From Opitutaceae bacterium (GTDB lineage Bacteria > Verrucomicrobiota > Verrucomicrobiia > Opitutales > Opitutaceae): DNA of 64,000 nt. Below, one piece after another: positions 7,733 through 15,465 of this stretch; position 1 is the stretch's first letter; each line of letters starts with the position of its first letter. Where the stretch lies: NCBI GenBank assembly GCA_027490995.1, contig JAIXWY010000011.1:434001-498000 (forward strand). Direction: 5' to 3'. Both the position numbers and the translations under genes were made by a program. Under the pieces are notes generated by a model, which was not told the DNA's origin, searched no databases, and saw only the letters and a list, made by a program, of their open reading frames with translations.

Positions 7733-8656
7733 ATGATGGCGCGTCTAATCCTTCCCTCAGGGTTCATCAGCGACGAGGTGACAGGCGCTCCGTTCAACAC
7801 GAAACACACGCGGCCGCGGTGGCTCGCACGGGCGACGCTCCTTGTGGTCGCTTGCCTCAATATTCTCCCTGCCGCTTTGGCTGTTGAGACGGCGCTGCAG
7901 ACCCTCCCCGACGGGCGGCGTGCCCTCCTCCTGGGGCACCGAGCGGAAGCGCCCCAACCGCTGCTTTTCATTTTTCAGGGTAGCATCGACTCCGCAATGT
8001 CGGAGCCATTGTACACCGAGGTGGGCCGACTCCTCGCCGCAGAGGGCGTGCTGAGCGTGGTGTTGGACGCTCCCGCCCATGGCGAAGACGCCGCCCCGGG
8101 CGAGCCTCCGGAACTCAGCGCCTGGGCTCACCGCGTCGGGGAGGGCAAACCCTTCTTGGAGCCGTTTCTTCAGCGAGCCACCCAAGCGTTAGATCACTTC
8201 GTCGCCTTAGGTTGGGCGGACCCGTCGCGAGTCGCCGCATGCGGCACGTCACGTGGCGGTTTTCTCGCCTTCCATTTCGCAGCCCACGACTCCCGCATCC
8301 GCTGTGTGGCGGGCATCGCTCCGGTGACCGACCTCGCCGCCTTGCGCGAGTTCTCGTCCCTCAGTCCTCCGCCTGACACGTCAGGATTGGGTCTCGCCTC
8401 CCTCGCTCCGCGCCTCGCCGGTCGGCCCCTTTGGCTCTGTATCGGAAATAGTGATGCAAGGGTGGGCACAGACCGCGCCATCGCATTTGCGCAAGCGGTC
8501 GTGGCGGCCAACCGGGCGCTGCCTCAGCCCCCCTCTCCCATTCCCGTCGACCTGCTGGTCCAGTCTACGCCCGGCCACCGCAGTTTCGCGACTGATCATC
8601 ACCGCCTCGCCCAGTGGCTGCGTCCCCACTTGGGATTGGCCACGAAAGCGGAGTGA
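7733..8656 (+). CDS. Alpha/beta hydrolase (dienelactone hydrolase/esterase-like)
   Basis: This 307-residue protein has an N-terminal hydrophobic segment (WLARATLLVVACLNILPAAL, about residues 30-49) that acts as a signal peptide or anchor. An alpha/beta hydrolase fold follows, with nucleophile elbow GTSRG (S173), a probable acid D241 (NSDARVG) and H282 (TPGHRSF), which together make a complete triad. HGED at 116-119 fits the oxyanion region. Prolyl-oligopeptidase-like, acyl-esterase and lactonase activities all share this fold. In a glycan locus a deacetylase or other esterase is the simplest guess. It is last in the rightward series, and a hairpin begins at its stop codon. Confidence 0.8.
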   Translation: MMARLILPSGFISDEVTGAPFNTKHTRPRWLARATLLVVACLNILPAALAVETALQTLPDGRRALLLGHRAEAPQPLLFIFQGSIDSAMSEPLYTEVGRLLAAEGVLSVVLDAPAHGEDAAPGEPPELSAWAHRVGEGKPFLEPFLQRATQALDHFVALGWADPSRVAACGTSRGGFLAFHFAAHDSRIRCVAGIAPVTDLAALREFSSLSPPPDTSGLGLASLAPRLAGRPLWLCIGNSDARVGTDRAIAFAQAVVAANRALPQPPSPIPVDLLVQSTPGHRSFATDHHRLAQWLRPHLGLATKAE

Positions 8657-8680
8657 CCGGACGCCGACTTAGCGTCCGGT
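8656..8680 (+). terminator. Hairpin at the end of the rightward gene series
   Basis: ACCGGACGC (8656-8664) and GCGTCCGGT (8672-8680) form a perfect 9-bp stem with a 7-nt loop. It starts at the last base of the hydrolase stop codon. No T-run follows, so a Rho-independent stop is likely but not certain. Confidence 0.55.
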
Positions 8681-8717
8681 CGGCAAGGCGCCCTCCGAAA
8701 AACGCACCCCGCTGCCG

Positions 8718-8761
8718 GGACTGGGCACCGACACATTCGTTGTCCCGGTGCCCTTGAGTCC
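8718..8761 (-). terminator. Hairpin at the end of the leftward 11-gene operon
   Basis: GGGCACCG (8723-8730) pairs with CGGTGCCC (8746-8753), and outer arms GGACT (8718-8722) and AGTCC (8757-8761) extend the stem past a 3-nt bulge. It lies 18 bp beyond the stop of the propeller gene at 8779 and faces the hairpin at 8656, so it probably separates the two convergent operons. Confidence 0.5.
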
Positions 8762-8778
8762 GCGCCTCCCCGGCCAAC

Positions 8779-10290
8779 CTAGCGGAAGCGCAGGGCGAAC
8801 AAGTCGGCATCCTTCATCACAAAGCGCAGCCGCACCGTCCGGCCCTGCAGCCGCGAGACATCGTCCGTCGTGGCCCACCGAACCGTACGTTCGATCGAGT
8901 CACCGACCAGCACCGGGCACTCTTCTAGGGTGAAGCCCGGGATCGGCTCGCCCGTCTCCGTCTGCACTTCGACGCGGATGCCTCCCACCGCTGAGGTGGA
9001 GCAATTCAAGATCAACTGCCGGCCCGTAAAGCGAAAGGGCTTGGTCAGCATCTCACCCTCCTCGTAGTCCGCGTGCACGGCCGCAAAACCGTCGAGCCGC
9101 AGCGTGTAGCGACCGAGGTGCGCGGTGGGCTGGCAGTAATCCTGTCCGACGTACACCGACATCTCCGCCGGTCCGGTTTGGATGAAGCCCGTCGCTGGCA
9201 CGCCGTTGCGCGAGACCCAGTTTCCTTTGTTCAATCCGGGCCGCACGAACGCCTGCATGAAGGTGCGGTCGTACCGGGTGCCGCCGCGACTGGTCATGAG
9301 GACCGTGTCCGAAACTTGATTGGGAATGTTGTGATCAGCTCCCTTGATCGCGAGGAAACCCTTCCCGACCTGCTGCTGCTCCAACTCCTCGTCCGTGAGG
9401 AAGCGGCGCCCCTGCACGAGTCGCATCGGCGTCGCGATGTAGAGGTGCGGCGCACGGAAGTACGGACGGGTACCGTTGGTGTAAAGTTGCTCCAGCGGCG
9501 TCGGCCCAAAGGTCATGCGCTCCGCCGGGGTCCACGTGATCAGATCCTTGGAGGTGGTGCGCGAGATCGAGCGGAATCCGCCGAGGTTGAAGCTCTTCGA
9601 GGAATAGTCTGTCCAACTCGTGAAGGTCCGGAAGTAGAGGACGTAGCACTGTTCCAACTCGGACCAGAAGGCGACGTTGAGCGAATCGAATGCACCGTCA
9701 CGGAAGACCGGCTGCTCGCGCCACTTCCGCCATCGCAATCCGTCCTCCGATACCAGCACGTAGAGCCCCTGCGGCCACTGGCCACCGACGGCCTTGTAGC
9801 GCTCGTTCGCCGGCACGCCAGGGCGTGTGTCAATGAACGGGCTGATGCTCTGCGTCCACGGATCCTCGCGGGGCGCCGGGGCAAGGAGAATGTTGTTGTC
9901 CTTCGAGCCCGCGAACTCGACGAGTCCGAGCTTGGGCTTCACCCATGTGACACCGTCCGCGCTCTCCGCGTAGCAGAAATAGGAGGTCGCACCTTCGTTC
10001 TTCTGCGGCGAGGAGAGCGAGGGGCCTCCACGGTAGTAGAGTCGATACTTGCCGCCATCCTCGATGATGGTCGCGTAGCCCGAGGCGTCGCGGTCCCAAG
10101 GATCGTTATACGGCAGGGCGAAGCCCGCCTTCTGCGGCACCTGCAGGCGCAACGAAACGCCGTCGAGCCGATCAATCAGGTGGTGATCCACCATCAACTC
10201 GAGGCGAGAACCGATGTCGATGGGAGCCGCCCGAGCGAGCAGCGGCAACAGAGTGAGCAAAGACAGGAATGCCAGGGTACGAGGTTTCAT
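8779..10290 (-). CDS. Secreted five-bladed-propeller glycosidase-like protein (paralog 1)
   Basis: This protein has 503 residues from the ATG at 10290; the frame is open further upstream but would run into the preceding gene. The signal peptide is MKPRTLAFLSLLTLLPLLARA. The body has repeated S-x-D-G-x-x-W strands (YAESADGVTW, VSEDGLRW, TSKDLITW) as in GH32/GH43-type propellers. A C-terminal beta module runs from YTLRLDGFAAVHA to the last residues DADLFALRF. It is closest to paralog 4 (15466-16998): both share VD-x-x-LI(D/E)R(L/M)DGV and a PWDRDASGY-like segment. Such proteins abound in Planctomycetes and Verrucomicrobia but lack assigned activity. It is last in the operon. It probably degrades or binds a glycan outside the cytoplasm. 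Confidence 0.75.
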   Translation of the reverse strand: MKPRTLAFLSLLTLLPLLARAAPIDIGSRLELMVDHHLIDRLDGVSLRLQVPQKAGFALPYNDPWDRDASGYATIIEDGGKYRLYYRGGPSLSSPQKNEGATSYFCYAESADGVTWVKPKLGLVEFAGSKDNNILLAPAPREDPWTQSISPFIDTRPGVPANERYKAVGGQWPQGLYVLVSEDGLRWRKWREQPVFRDGAFDSLNVAFWSELEQCYVLYFRTFTSWTDYSSKSFNLGGFRSISRTTSKDLITWTPAERMTFGPTPLEQLYTNGTRPYFRAPHLYIATPMRLVQGRRFLTDEELEQQQVGKGFLAIKGADHNIPNQVSDTVLMTSRGGTRYDRTFMQAFVRPGLNKGNWVSRNGVPATGFIQTGPAEMSVYVGQDYCQPTAHLGRYTLRLDGFAAVHADYEEGEMLTKPFRFTGRQLILNCSTSAVGGIRVEVQTETGEPIPGFTLEECPVLVGDSIERTVRWATTDDVSRLQGRTVRLRFVMKDADLFALRFR

Positions 10291-10327
10291 CAGAGTGTTG
10301 GCGGGTGTAGCTTTGAGTGATGCTCCC

Positions 10328-11908
10328 TTATTCGAGCCAGAAGGAATAGAGGTCGGCGTCGCGGAGGTGGAAGCGGACGCGCACGCGTTTGCCGGCGAGT
10401 TCCGAGAGGTCTCGGCCGCGCCAACGGATCTCGGCGCGGGTATGATCACCCGCAACCGGTTCGAGCGAGCCGCGATCCCAACCGGACAGCACGGTGCGAC
10501 CATCCGGCTCCGTGATTTCGACCGCGAAGGATCCTTTCACCGTCGCGTTCACGTAGAGCCGGGATCCGTCAAGCACCAGCGGCCGGGTGTCGAGGAACCC
10601 TTCCTCGGCCTCGCCGCGCAGCGAGACAAAGCCGTCGACGCGCAGCTTTGCAAGGAAGATGGCCCCGCGATACTCATCGATCGGCCGGGCCTTGTTCGGC
10701 CGGTGCCGCACATCGATGCCGGAGTAGTAAAACCACAGTTCCTCGCCGCGACGCACGGGATGCGACGACGCCATGATCTGCCCGGTATCCAGCACGTCTT
10801 GGCCCATCGGCGAAATCGGGATGAAGTGCTGCCGGTCCCCCACCCGCACCCAGGAGCGGAGGTCCCGGCTCACCGCTAGCTTCGGCGAATTGATTCCATC
10901 CTGATTGCCTCGCGGCGGCGGAATCCGGCCGCTCGCCTCAAAGTAGTTCGGCAGGCCGATGTACACGCCTTCGTAGCGGAAGACCGCCATGTTGTAGATC
11001 TCCGCGTTGTACTCACGCGGGACGTTGATCGTCGGACGCCAGTAGCGGGCGTCGCCGGCGATCCGCTGGAGGTACTCGGCCGCTAATTCCTGATCGCGCC
11101 AGTCGGCGTGGTACATGAGAACCGGGGCCGTCCAGCGCTCGAAGTCGGAACTCAAACTGAGGTACACCGAACGCCCGAAGGGCCCCCCGTGCTTGACGGT
11201 GAAGATCCACTGCCGCGTCACCGGGTCCCAGTTGAGATGCGACTCGTCCTGGCTGGGAATCGGCTCCACCGGAAGGCGGCGGAAGGTAAACCCGTCCGCT
11301 GAGACGAGAGGCTGTCGTCCGTTGGGTCCGATCATCCCCTTGAAGCGGCGATCCGCCGGGGCGTTCGGGTCGAGGACCACGTGCTGCACGAACGCCTCCG
11401 GGGATCCCTCCACCGTGACGAGGTTGTTCGCCCGATTGCCCCCGGCCTCGACCAAGCCAAGCGAGGGCTTCTCCCAGACTACGCCGTCCTTCGACCGCGC
11501 GTACCCGGATCCCCCCGCGCCATTGCCGTCGTCACCAAAGCGGATGTACCAGATCTTCCAGATCTGCTCCTTCTCATCCCAGACCGGCGCATCCCGGGTC
11601 TGGATCGCCACGCCATCCGTCGGAATGTCCGGACGGATCACCGGATTACCCGCGTACTTCACCGGTGAATGGGTCACGCGCCGCAGCCCTGCGATGTCCG
11701 CGAGCAGGAAATCATCGAGGAACAACTGCCTTTCGCCCGGTTTCAGGACCAGCGGACGGGCGGACAGTGCCTGTTCGGCGAGATTCGGCTGGGCGGTCAG
11801 CGAGGACGACCCAACGGCGAGAGCAAGCACCGCGGCCGCCACGCCCCTCCACCAGACTGAGACGGAGGGCGCTGACCGGACGAACAAGGAATGGAGTCTG
11901 GGGTTCAT
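10328..11908 (-). CDS. Secreted five-bladed-propeller glycosidase-like protein (paralog 2)
   Basis: This 526-residue protein has a signal peptide ending near SSSLTAQ (about residue 40). Propeller strands with YARSKDGVVWEKP, VSADGFTF and AVSRDLRSW mark a GH32/GH43-like five-bladed fold. QLFLDDFLLADI replaces the VDHHLIDRLDG of paralog 1. The C-terminal module AKLRVDGFVSLRGEAEEG to DADLYSFWLE is the same as in paralogs 1 and 4. The central part (HADWRDQELAAEYLQRIAGD to NYFEASGRIPPPRG) is its own, so it is a diverged copy with perhaps a different linkage specificity. It sits between paralogs 3 and 1 with 27 and 37 bp gaps. No enzymatic activity can be assigned. Confidence 0.72.
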   Translation of the reverse strand: MNPRLHSLFVRSAPSVSVWWRGVAAAVLALAVGSSSLTAQPNLAEQALSARPLVLKPGERQLFLDDFLLADIAGLRRVTHSPVKYAGNPVIRPDIPTDGVAIQTRDAPVWDEKEQIWKIWYIRFGDDGNGAGGSGYARSKDGVVWEKPSLGLVEAGGNRANNLVTVEGSPEAFVQHVVLDPNAPADRRFKGMIGPNGRQPLVSADGFTFRRLPVEPIPSQDESHLNWDPVTRQWIFTVKHGGPFGRSVYLSLSSDFERWTAPVLMYHADWRDQELAAEYLQRIAGDARYWRPTINVPREYNAEIYNMAVFRYEGVYIGLPNYFEASGRIPPPRGNQDGINSPKLAVSRDLRSWVRVGDRQHFIPISPMGQDVLDTGQIMASSHPVRRGEELWFYYSGIDVRHRPNKARPIDEYRGAIFLAKLRVDGFVSLRGEAEEGFLDTRPLVLDGSRLYVNATVKGSFAVEITEPDGRTVLSGWDRGSLEPVAGDHTRAEIRWRGRDLSELAGKRVRVRFHLRDADLYSFWLE

Positions 11909-11935
11909 GGAAGCAATCGAGCACAGAACCGCCCG

Positions 11936-13609
11936 CTAGCGCGCAGCGACGGCAGCGCGCGGCGCGACATCGCGTACCACCAACGCATAGAGCTTCGGGG
12001 CGTACTCGGCATTGTTTTCAAGATGGATACGGAAGCGGACGGTGCGTCCGGCGAGGCTTGCCAGCGAGGCGCCCGCCCACTCCACTGGGCAATCGAGTCC
12101 GGCAGCACCGCGGACCGAGCCCTTCGCGGTGCCGGAAAACCCCGGGAGCAGGGCGAAGCGCTCGTCTGCGACCTCCACGCTGAGCCCACCGGTGCTCTCG
12201 GCATTCAACACCAGTTCCGATGGCCGGTCCGGGAGCGTGATGGCCGCCGACCAGACTGATCCTCGGGAACTTGTCGCTCCCCCGTGGGAGGGAGCGGTCT
12301 GCACCGCAAGATAACCCCAGCGGTCGCGGGGAAGCGTCGCCAGCGCCACCTCGCCGAGGTAGCCCTCCCCGTAGTCCGCATTGAGCCACCGGCCAAAGTA
12401 GATCCGCGTCTCATCGCCGACGTTCAGGATGCCGTTACCGGACTGGCAAAGGATCGTGGGAAAGGACTTGCCCGGCACCGGCGAAGCCGGCGCGTCGTGA
12501 CGCGAGAGGAAGGGCCGACCGATCACGGGCTCGCGGAAGTGCATCCCGTCGTTGCTGATGACCAGACCAAGGTCGCACGAAATCTTGCCGTAGCCAAACC
12601 AGCCCCAGCGCTTCTGCGAACTTTCGTCGCCCGGCTGATTGTGCCACAGACCGTAGAGACCGACACTCACCGTGCCAAAGCTCGCGGCACCGACGCCCAG
12701 ATGCACCTGGTCGTAGGGCTTGGTCTGGCCACGCAGCGCCGGGTCGATGGGCTCTGGCAGACGGAACGCCCAGCCCACGCCGCCGGGCCAAGAGACGAAA
12801 TCAGGGGAAACCACGCCCGCACCTTGCCGGCCGCCGGGTTGGTCGCCCTCACTTCGACTGAGGACCTGACCGTGCACGAAGTACTGGTCGTTGAAGCGGA
12901 AAAGGCTGGCGGTCTCGAGAAAGTGTCCGATGGCGAAGTCCGGCGCAGGGGTCCAGCGCGAGCCGTCCGCACTTGTGGCGGTGCGGAAGACCCACGTCTT
13001 CCCGTTGTGAACATTGTACGCCATCTTGTAGCGCCGCAAAGGATCGGGATCCGCGTCATCCCGGATCACGTGGACGCCGGAAATCGAGTCTCCAGGCAGA
13101 TCGATCGCGTTGTTGCTCCGCCTGCCCTTGTACTCCTTCTGGTTCAGGATCGGCTTGTGCCAAACGATGCCGTCATCGCTCTCCGCGTAGCAAACCGGCC
13201 CGATCGAGGCCTTGCTGAGGTCCGCCCGGTCCGCGTCGCTCTGGTCCTTCAGGCCGACCGAGTAGTACCACATCCGAAACTTGCCCGCGTCGTGGAGGAC
13301 CGTGCCGTAGAAGTGCGCCGCAACCTGGTCGGGGGCGAAGGCGTCGTCACGGCTCGGCGAAAGCACCGGTTGCTCCCGCACGCGGGGACGCGACAGGTGC
13401 TCGACGACGTTCTCGCGCAGCGGCAGAAGCTGGTCGTCGATCGCCAGGAAGAGCGCCTGACCCGACGCCACCACCCCAGTGGATGGGAGGCGGTAGCGGC
13501 CGGGAGCACTGGAAGCGGCTGCACCGACGAGAGCAGGCAGCAAGCCGGCAAGCACAGCGCACCAAGCCAGCGCGCGGAGCGACGAACGAGCAAGGGGGTT
13601 GGGGCGCAC
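11936..13609 (-). CDS. Secreted five-bladed-propeller glycosidase-like protein (paralog 3)
   Basis: This 557-residue protein has a signal peptide (SLRALAWCAVLAGLLPALVGAA). Propeller strands include YAESDDGIVWHKP, ATSADGSRWTP and VISNDGMHF. LFLAIDDQLLPLRENVVEHLSRP replaces the start motif of the other copies. The C-terminal module keeps SLAGRTVRFRIHLE but ends NNAEYAPKLYALVV, so it is the most distant of the four. It follows the DHDPS-family gene by 18 bp. The conserved fold suggests an extracytoplasmic glycosidase or sugar-binding protein. The presence of four unlike copies in one operon argues for a branched or mixed-linkage substrate, which is inference. Confidence 0.7.
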   Translation of the reverse strand: MRPNPLARSSLRALAWCAVLAGLLPALVGAAASSAPGRYRLPSTGVVASGQALFLAIDDQLLPLRENVVEHLSRPRVREQPVLSPSRDDAFAPDQVAAHFYGTVLHDAGKFRMWYYSVGLKDQSDADRADLSKASIGPVCYAESDDGIVWHKPILNQKEYKGRRSNNAIDLPGDSISGVHVIRDDADPDPLRRYKMAYNVHNGKTWVFRTATSADGSRWTPAPDFAIGHFLETASLFRFNDQYFVHGQVLSRSEGDQPGGRQGAGVVSPDFVSWPGGVGWAFRLPEPIDPALRGQTKPYDQVHLGVGAASFGTVSVGLYGLWHNQPGDESSQKRWGWFGYGKISCDLGLVISNDGMHFREPVIGRPFLSRHDAPASPVPGKSFPTILCQSGNGILNVGDETRIYFGRWLNADYGEGYLGEVALATLPRDRWGYLAVQTAPSHGGATSSRGSVWSAAITLPDRPSELVLNAESTGGLSVEVADERFALLPGFSGTAKGSVRGAAGLDCPVEWAGASLASLAGRTVRFRIHLENNAEYAPKLYALVVRDVAPRAAVAAR

Positions 13610-13627
13610 GGAGAAAGCGTGGTCCGG

Positions 13628-14578
13628 TTAGCGAACTCCGGCCGGCAGGAGCTCCGGGGTATTCTTGCGCGTCCACGCGAGCAATCGCTTCACGTGCGCT
13701 TCGGTGCCACTGCGGTACGGCGACTGGCAGCGCAGACCCACCACGCCACCGCCGGCGACGCGCTGCACGCGGTCGACGGCGGAATCCCAGAGCCCGTCCT
13801 CCTTCACCATGGGCAAGAGTCCTTCGTGCAGGAAGCGGTGGAACGCATCCGCGAGAGGCTTGGCCTCGTCGAGGCGCCCCTCCGCGCAAAGGCGGTAGAG
13901 CTCGACGACCTTTGGCGCATTGAAGCCGGTGATGGAGCAATAGCCTCCCCGGCCTCCGGCGGGAATCTTGGTGAAGAAGTCCTCGCCGCCGAAGATGGCC
14001 AGATCCGGCACTTCCTTGAGGATCGCTTGGATGTCCGCCGGGGTCGCCCCGGTGTCCTTCGTTCCGATGAACGTCGGAACCTCGCCGGCGATCTCGCCGA
14101 GCATCGCGGGGGACAGCTTCCGCTTCGACCGCATCGTCAGGTACAGCACGATCGGCGTCTTGCCCGCCTCGTCGGCGACCTCGCGGACGTACCGTTTTAC
14201 CTCGTCGTCTTTGAGCTCGAGCCAGAACGGCAGCGCGAGCTGCAACGCGTCTGCTCCTGCGCGGATCGCCGTCCGGATGCGCATCCGCGTCGTGCGCGTG
14301 CTCAACGCCGAGGCACCGATCTGAATCGGGAGTCCAAGGGCATGAGCCTCGGCGCACGCGATCTCGGTGACCTGCTCGAACGTCGCATCATCCTGCGCGT
14401 AGAACTCGCCGGTGGTGCCACCGGTGTAGACACCGCTGACGCCGGTGCCACCGTAGCCACGAATCTCGCGGGCGAAACGGCGCGCATCAAGGCGGTCGCG
14501 GTCGGTCCAGGGGAGGATCAGGGCGCACCAGACGCCGCTGAGGGTTTTACGAGTCAAACGGGTGCGTTTTGCTTTCAT
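13628..14578 (-). CDS. DHDPS / N-acetylneuraminate lyase family aldolase
   Basis: This protein has 316 residues from the ATG at 14578; an upstream extension would leave only 9 bp to the preceding stop. It is a class I TIM-barrel pyruvate aldolase or synthase. The carboxylate-binding loop is GGTTGEF (53-59), the catalytic Tyr is Y146 (IVLY), and the Schiff-base Lys is K174 (IGTKDTG). DapA, N-acetylneuraminate lyase and 2-keto-3-deoxy-sugar-acid aldolases all share this fold. Chromosomal DapA is unlikely in a glycan operon. The nearby mutarotase and YhcH genes make a sialic-acid-like or keto-deoxy-acid substrate plausible. It is cytoplasmic and the seventh gene of the leftward operon. Confidence 0.85.
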   Translation of the reverse strand: MKAKRTRLTRKTLSGVWCALILPWTDRDRLDARRFAREIRGYGGTGVSGVYTGGTTGEFYAQDDATFEQVTEIACAEAHALGLPIQIGASALSTRTTRMRIRTAIRAGADALQLALPFWLELKDDEVKRYVREVADEAGKTPIVLYLTMRSKRKLSPAMLGEIAGEVPTFIGTKDTGATPADIQAILKEVPDLAIFGGEDFFTKIPAGGRGGYCSITGFNAPKVVELYRLCAEGRLDEAKPLADAFHRFLHEGLLPMVKEDGLWDSAVDRVQRVAGGGVVGLRCQSPYRSGTEAHVKRLLAWTRKNTPELLPAGVR

Positions 14579-14618
14579 GATGGGAAGTAAGGTGGGTGAA
14601 GTGAAAGGAGGGGATGAA

Positions 14619-15443
14619 TCAGACGAATCGGCCGGATGCCGGAAGATCCTGGAGCCCGAACAAGCGCACCGCATTATCGCGGAGGATCAGCTGCTTGGCG
14701 GAGTCCGGGATCTCCGCGCAGTCGATGCGCTCGCGCTGCAGTGCGACATGGTACAGGGGGGTGTCGCTACCGAAGAGGAGTCGCTCCGCCCCGACCTCCT
14801 GGACGGCCCACTCGACCAGACGCGGCAGGATGCTGCGCGCACTCGAGGTGTCGATCCACAGATTGCCCAGGTGTGCCGCCTGCACGGCCCGCACCTGGAG
14901 GTCCACTGCGCCGCCCGCCCCGTTCCCGTTGCCGAGGTGCGCGAGCATGACCCGCGCTCCGGGAAAGCGATTGGCGAAGGGTACGAAGTCAGCGGGCAGG
15001 CTGTTCGGGCAGCCGCTGTGCGCCTTCACCGGCACACCGGTCTCCTCGAAGAAAGCGAACAGCGCGTCGCCATGGTCAGAAATACGGTAGGAGTGCTCCT
15101 CCGGGTGGATCTTAACACCGACACACCACGGGGCCTTGAGCATCCGCCGCGCCTGATCGTAGGTCTCAGGTTGGAGCGGATTGACAATCACGTACTGGAG
15201 GAGCCCGGGCGTGGCCGGCACGTCACGGAAGGCGGCTTCGTTCGCGGCCGCGACCGGCTGTCCCAGACCGCGCGGCAGGAGGCCGGCGAGCGGCGAGACG
15301 ATCGTCCACGCGACGCCGCAGGCACGGGCCCGGTCCACGACCTCTGCCGGCGTACCGCTGGAGAAACGGCGCAGCAGGGCGTTTGCGTGGACGTAGTCGC
15401 CGTAGTGGGCGTGAACATCGATGGCGGCGATGGGCGTCTTCAT
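14619..15443 (-). CDS. Amidohydrolase family protein (COG2159-type TIM barrel)
   Basis: This 274-residue protein shows the metal-binding HxH of IDVHAHYGDY at residues 8-17. It also has VKIHPE, VKAHSG, LAHLGNGNG and FGSDTPLYH with the terminal Asp. This is the amidohydrolase-2 set used by lactonases, decarboxylases and deacetylases acting on small acids. It has no signal peptide and so acts in the cytoplasm. In sugar-acid pathways such enzymes often open lactones made by Gfo/Idh dehydrogenases, which would fit the operon at 554. It lies 40 bp before the DHDPS-family gene and 22 bp after paralog 4. Reaction unproven. Confidence 0.82.
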   Translation of the reverse strand: MKTPIAAIDVHAHYGDYVHANALLRRFSSGTPAEVVDRARACGVAWTIVSPLAGLLPRGLGQPVAAANEAAFRDVPATPGLLQYVIVNPLQPETYDQARRMLKAPWCVGVKIHPEEHSYRISDHGDALFAFFEETGVPVKAHSGCPNSLPADFVPFANRFPGARVMLAHLGNGNGAGGAVDLQVRAVQAAHLGNLWIDTSSARSILPRLVEWAVQEVGAERLLFGSDTPLYHVALQRERIDCAEIPDSAKQLILRDNAVRLFGLQDLPASGRFV

Positions 15444-15465
15444 GGCGATGATCAGCAGGACTGGA

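Noticed and set aside
12284-14590. A very long open frame (768 codons) on the plus strand.
   Set aside because: It is antisense to the propeller paralog 3 and DHDPS-family genes, whose motifs and signal peptides are clear. Long antisense frames are expected in GC-rich coding DNA. The same holds for open frames at 9073-10320, 15421-16974, 20630-21814 and 43614-45020.
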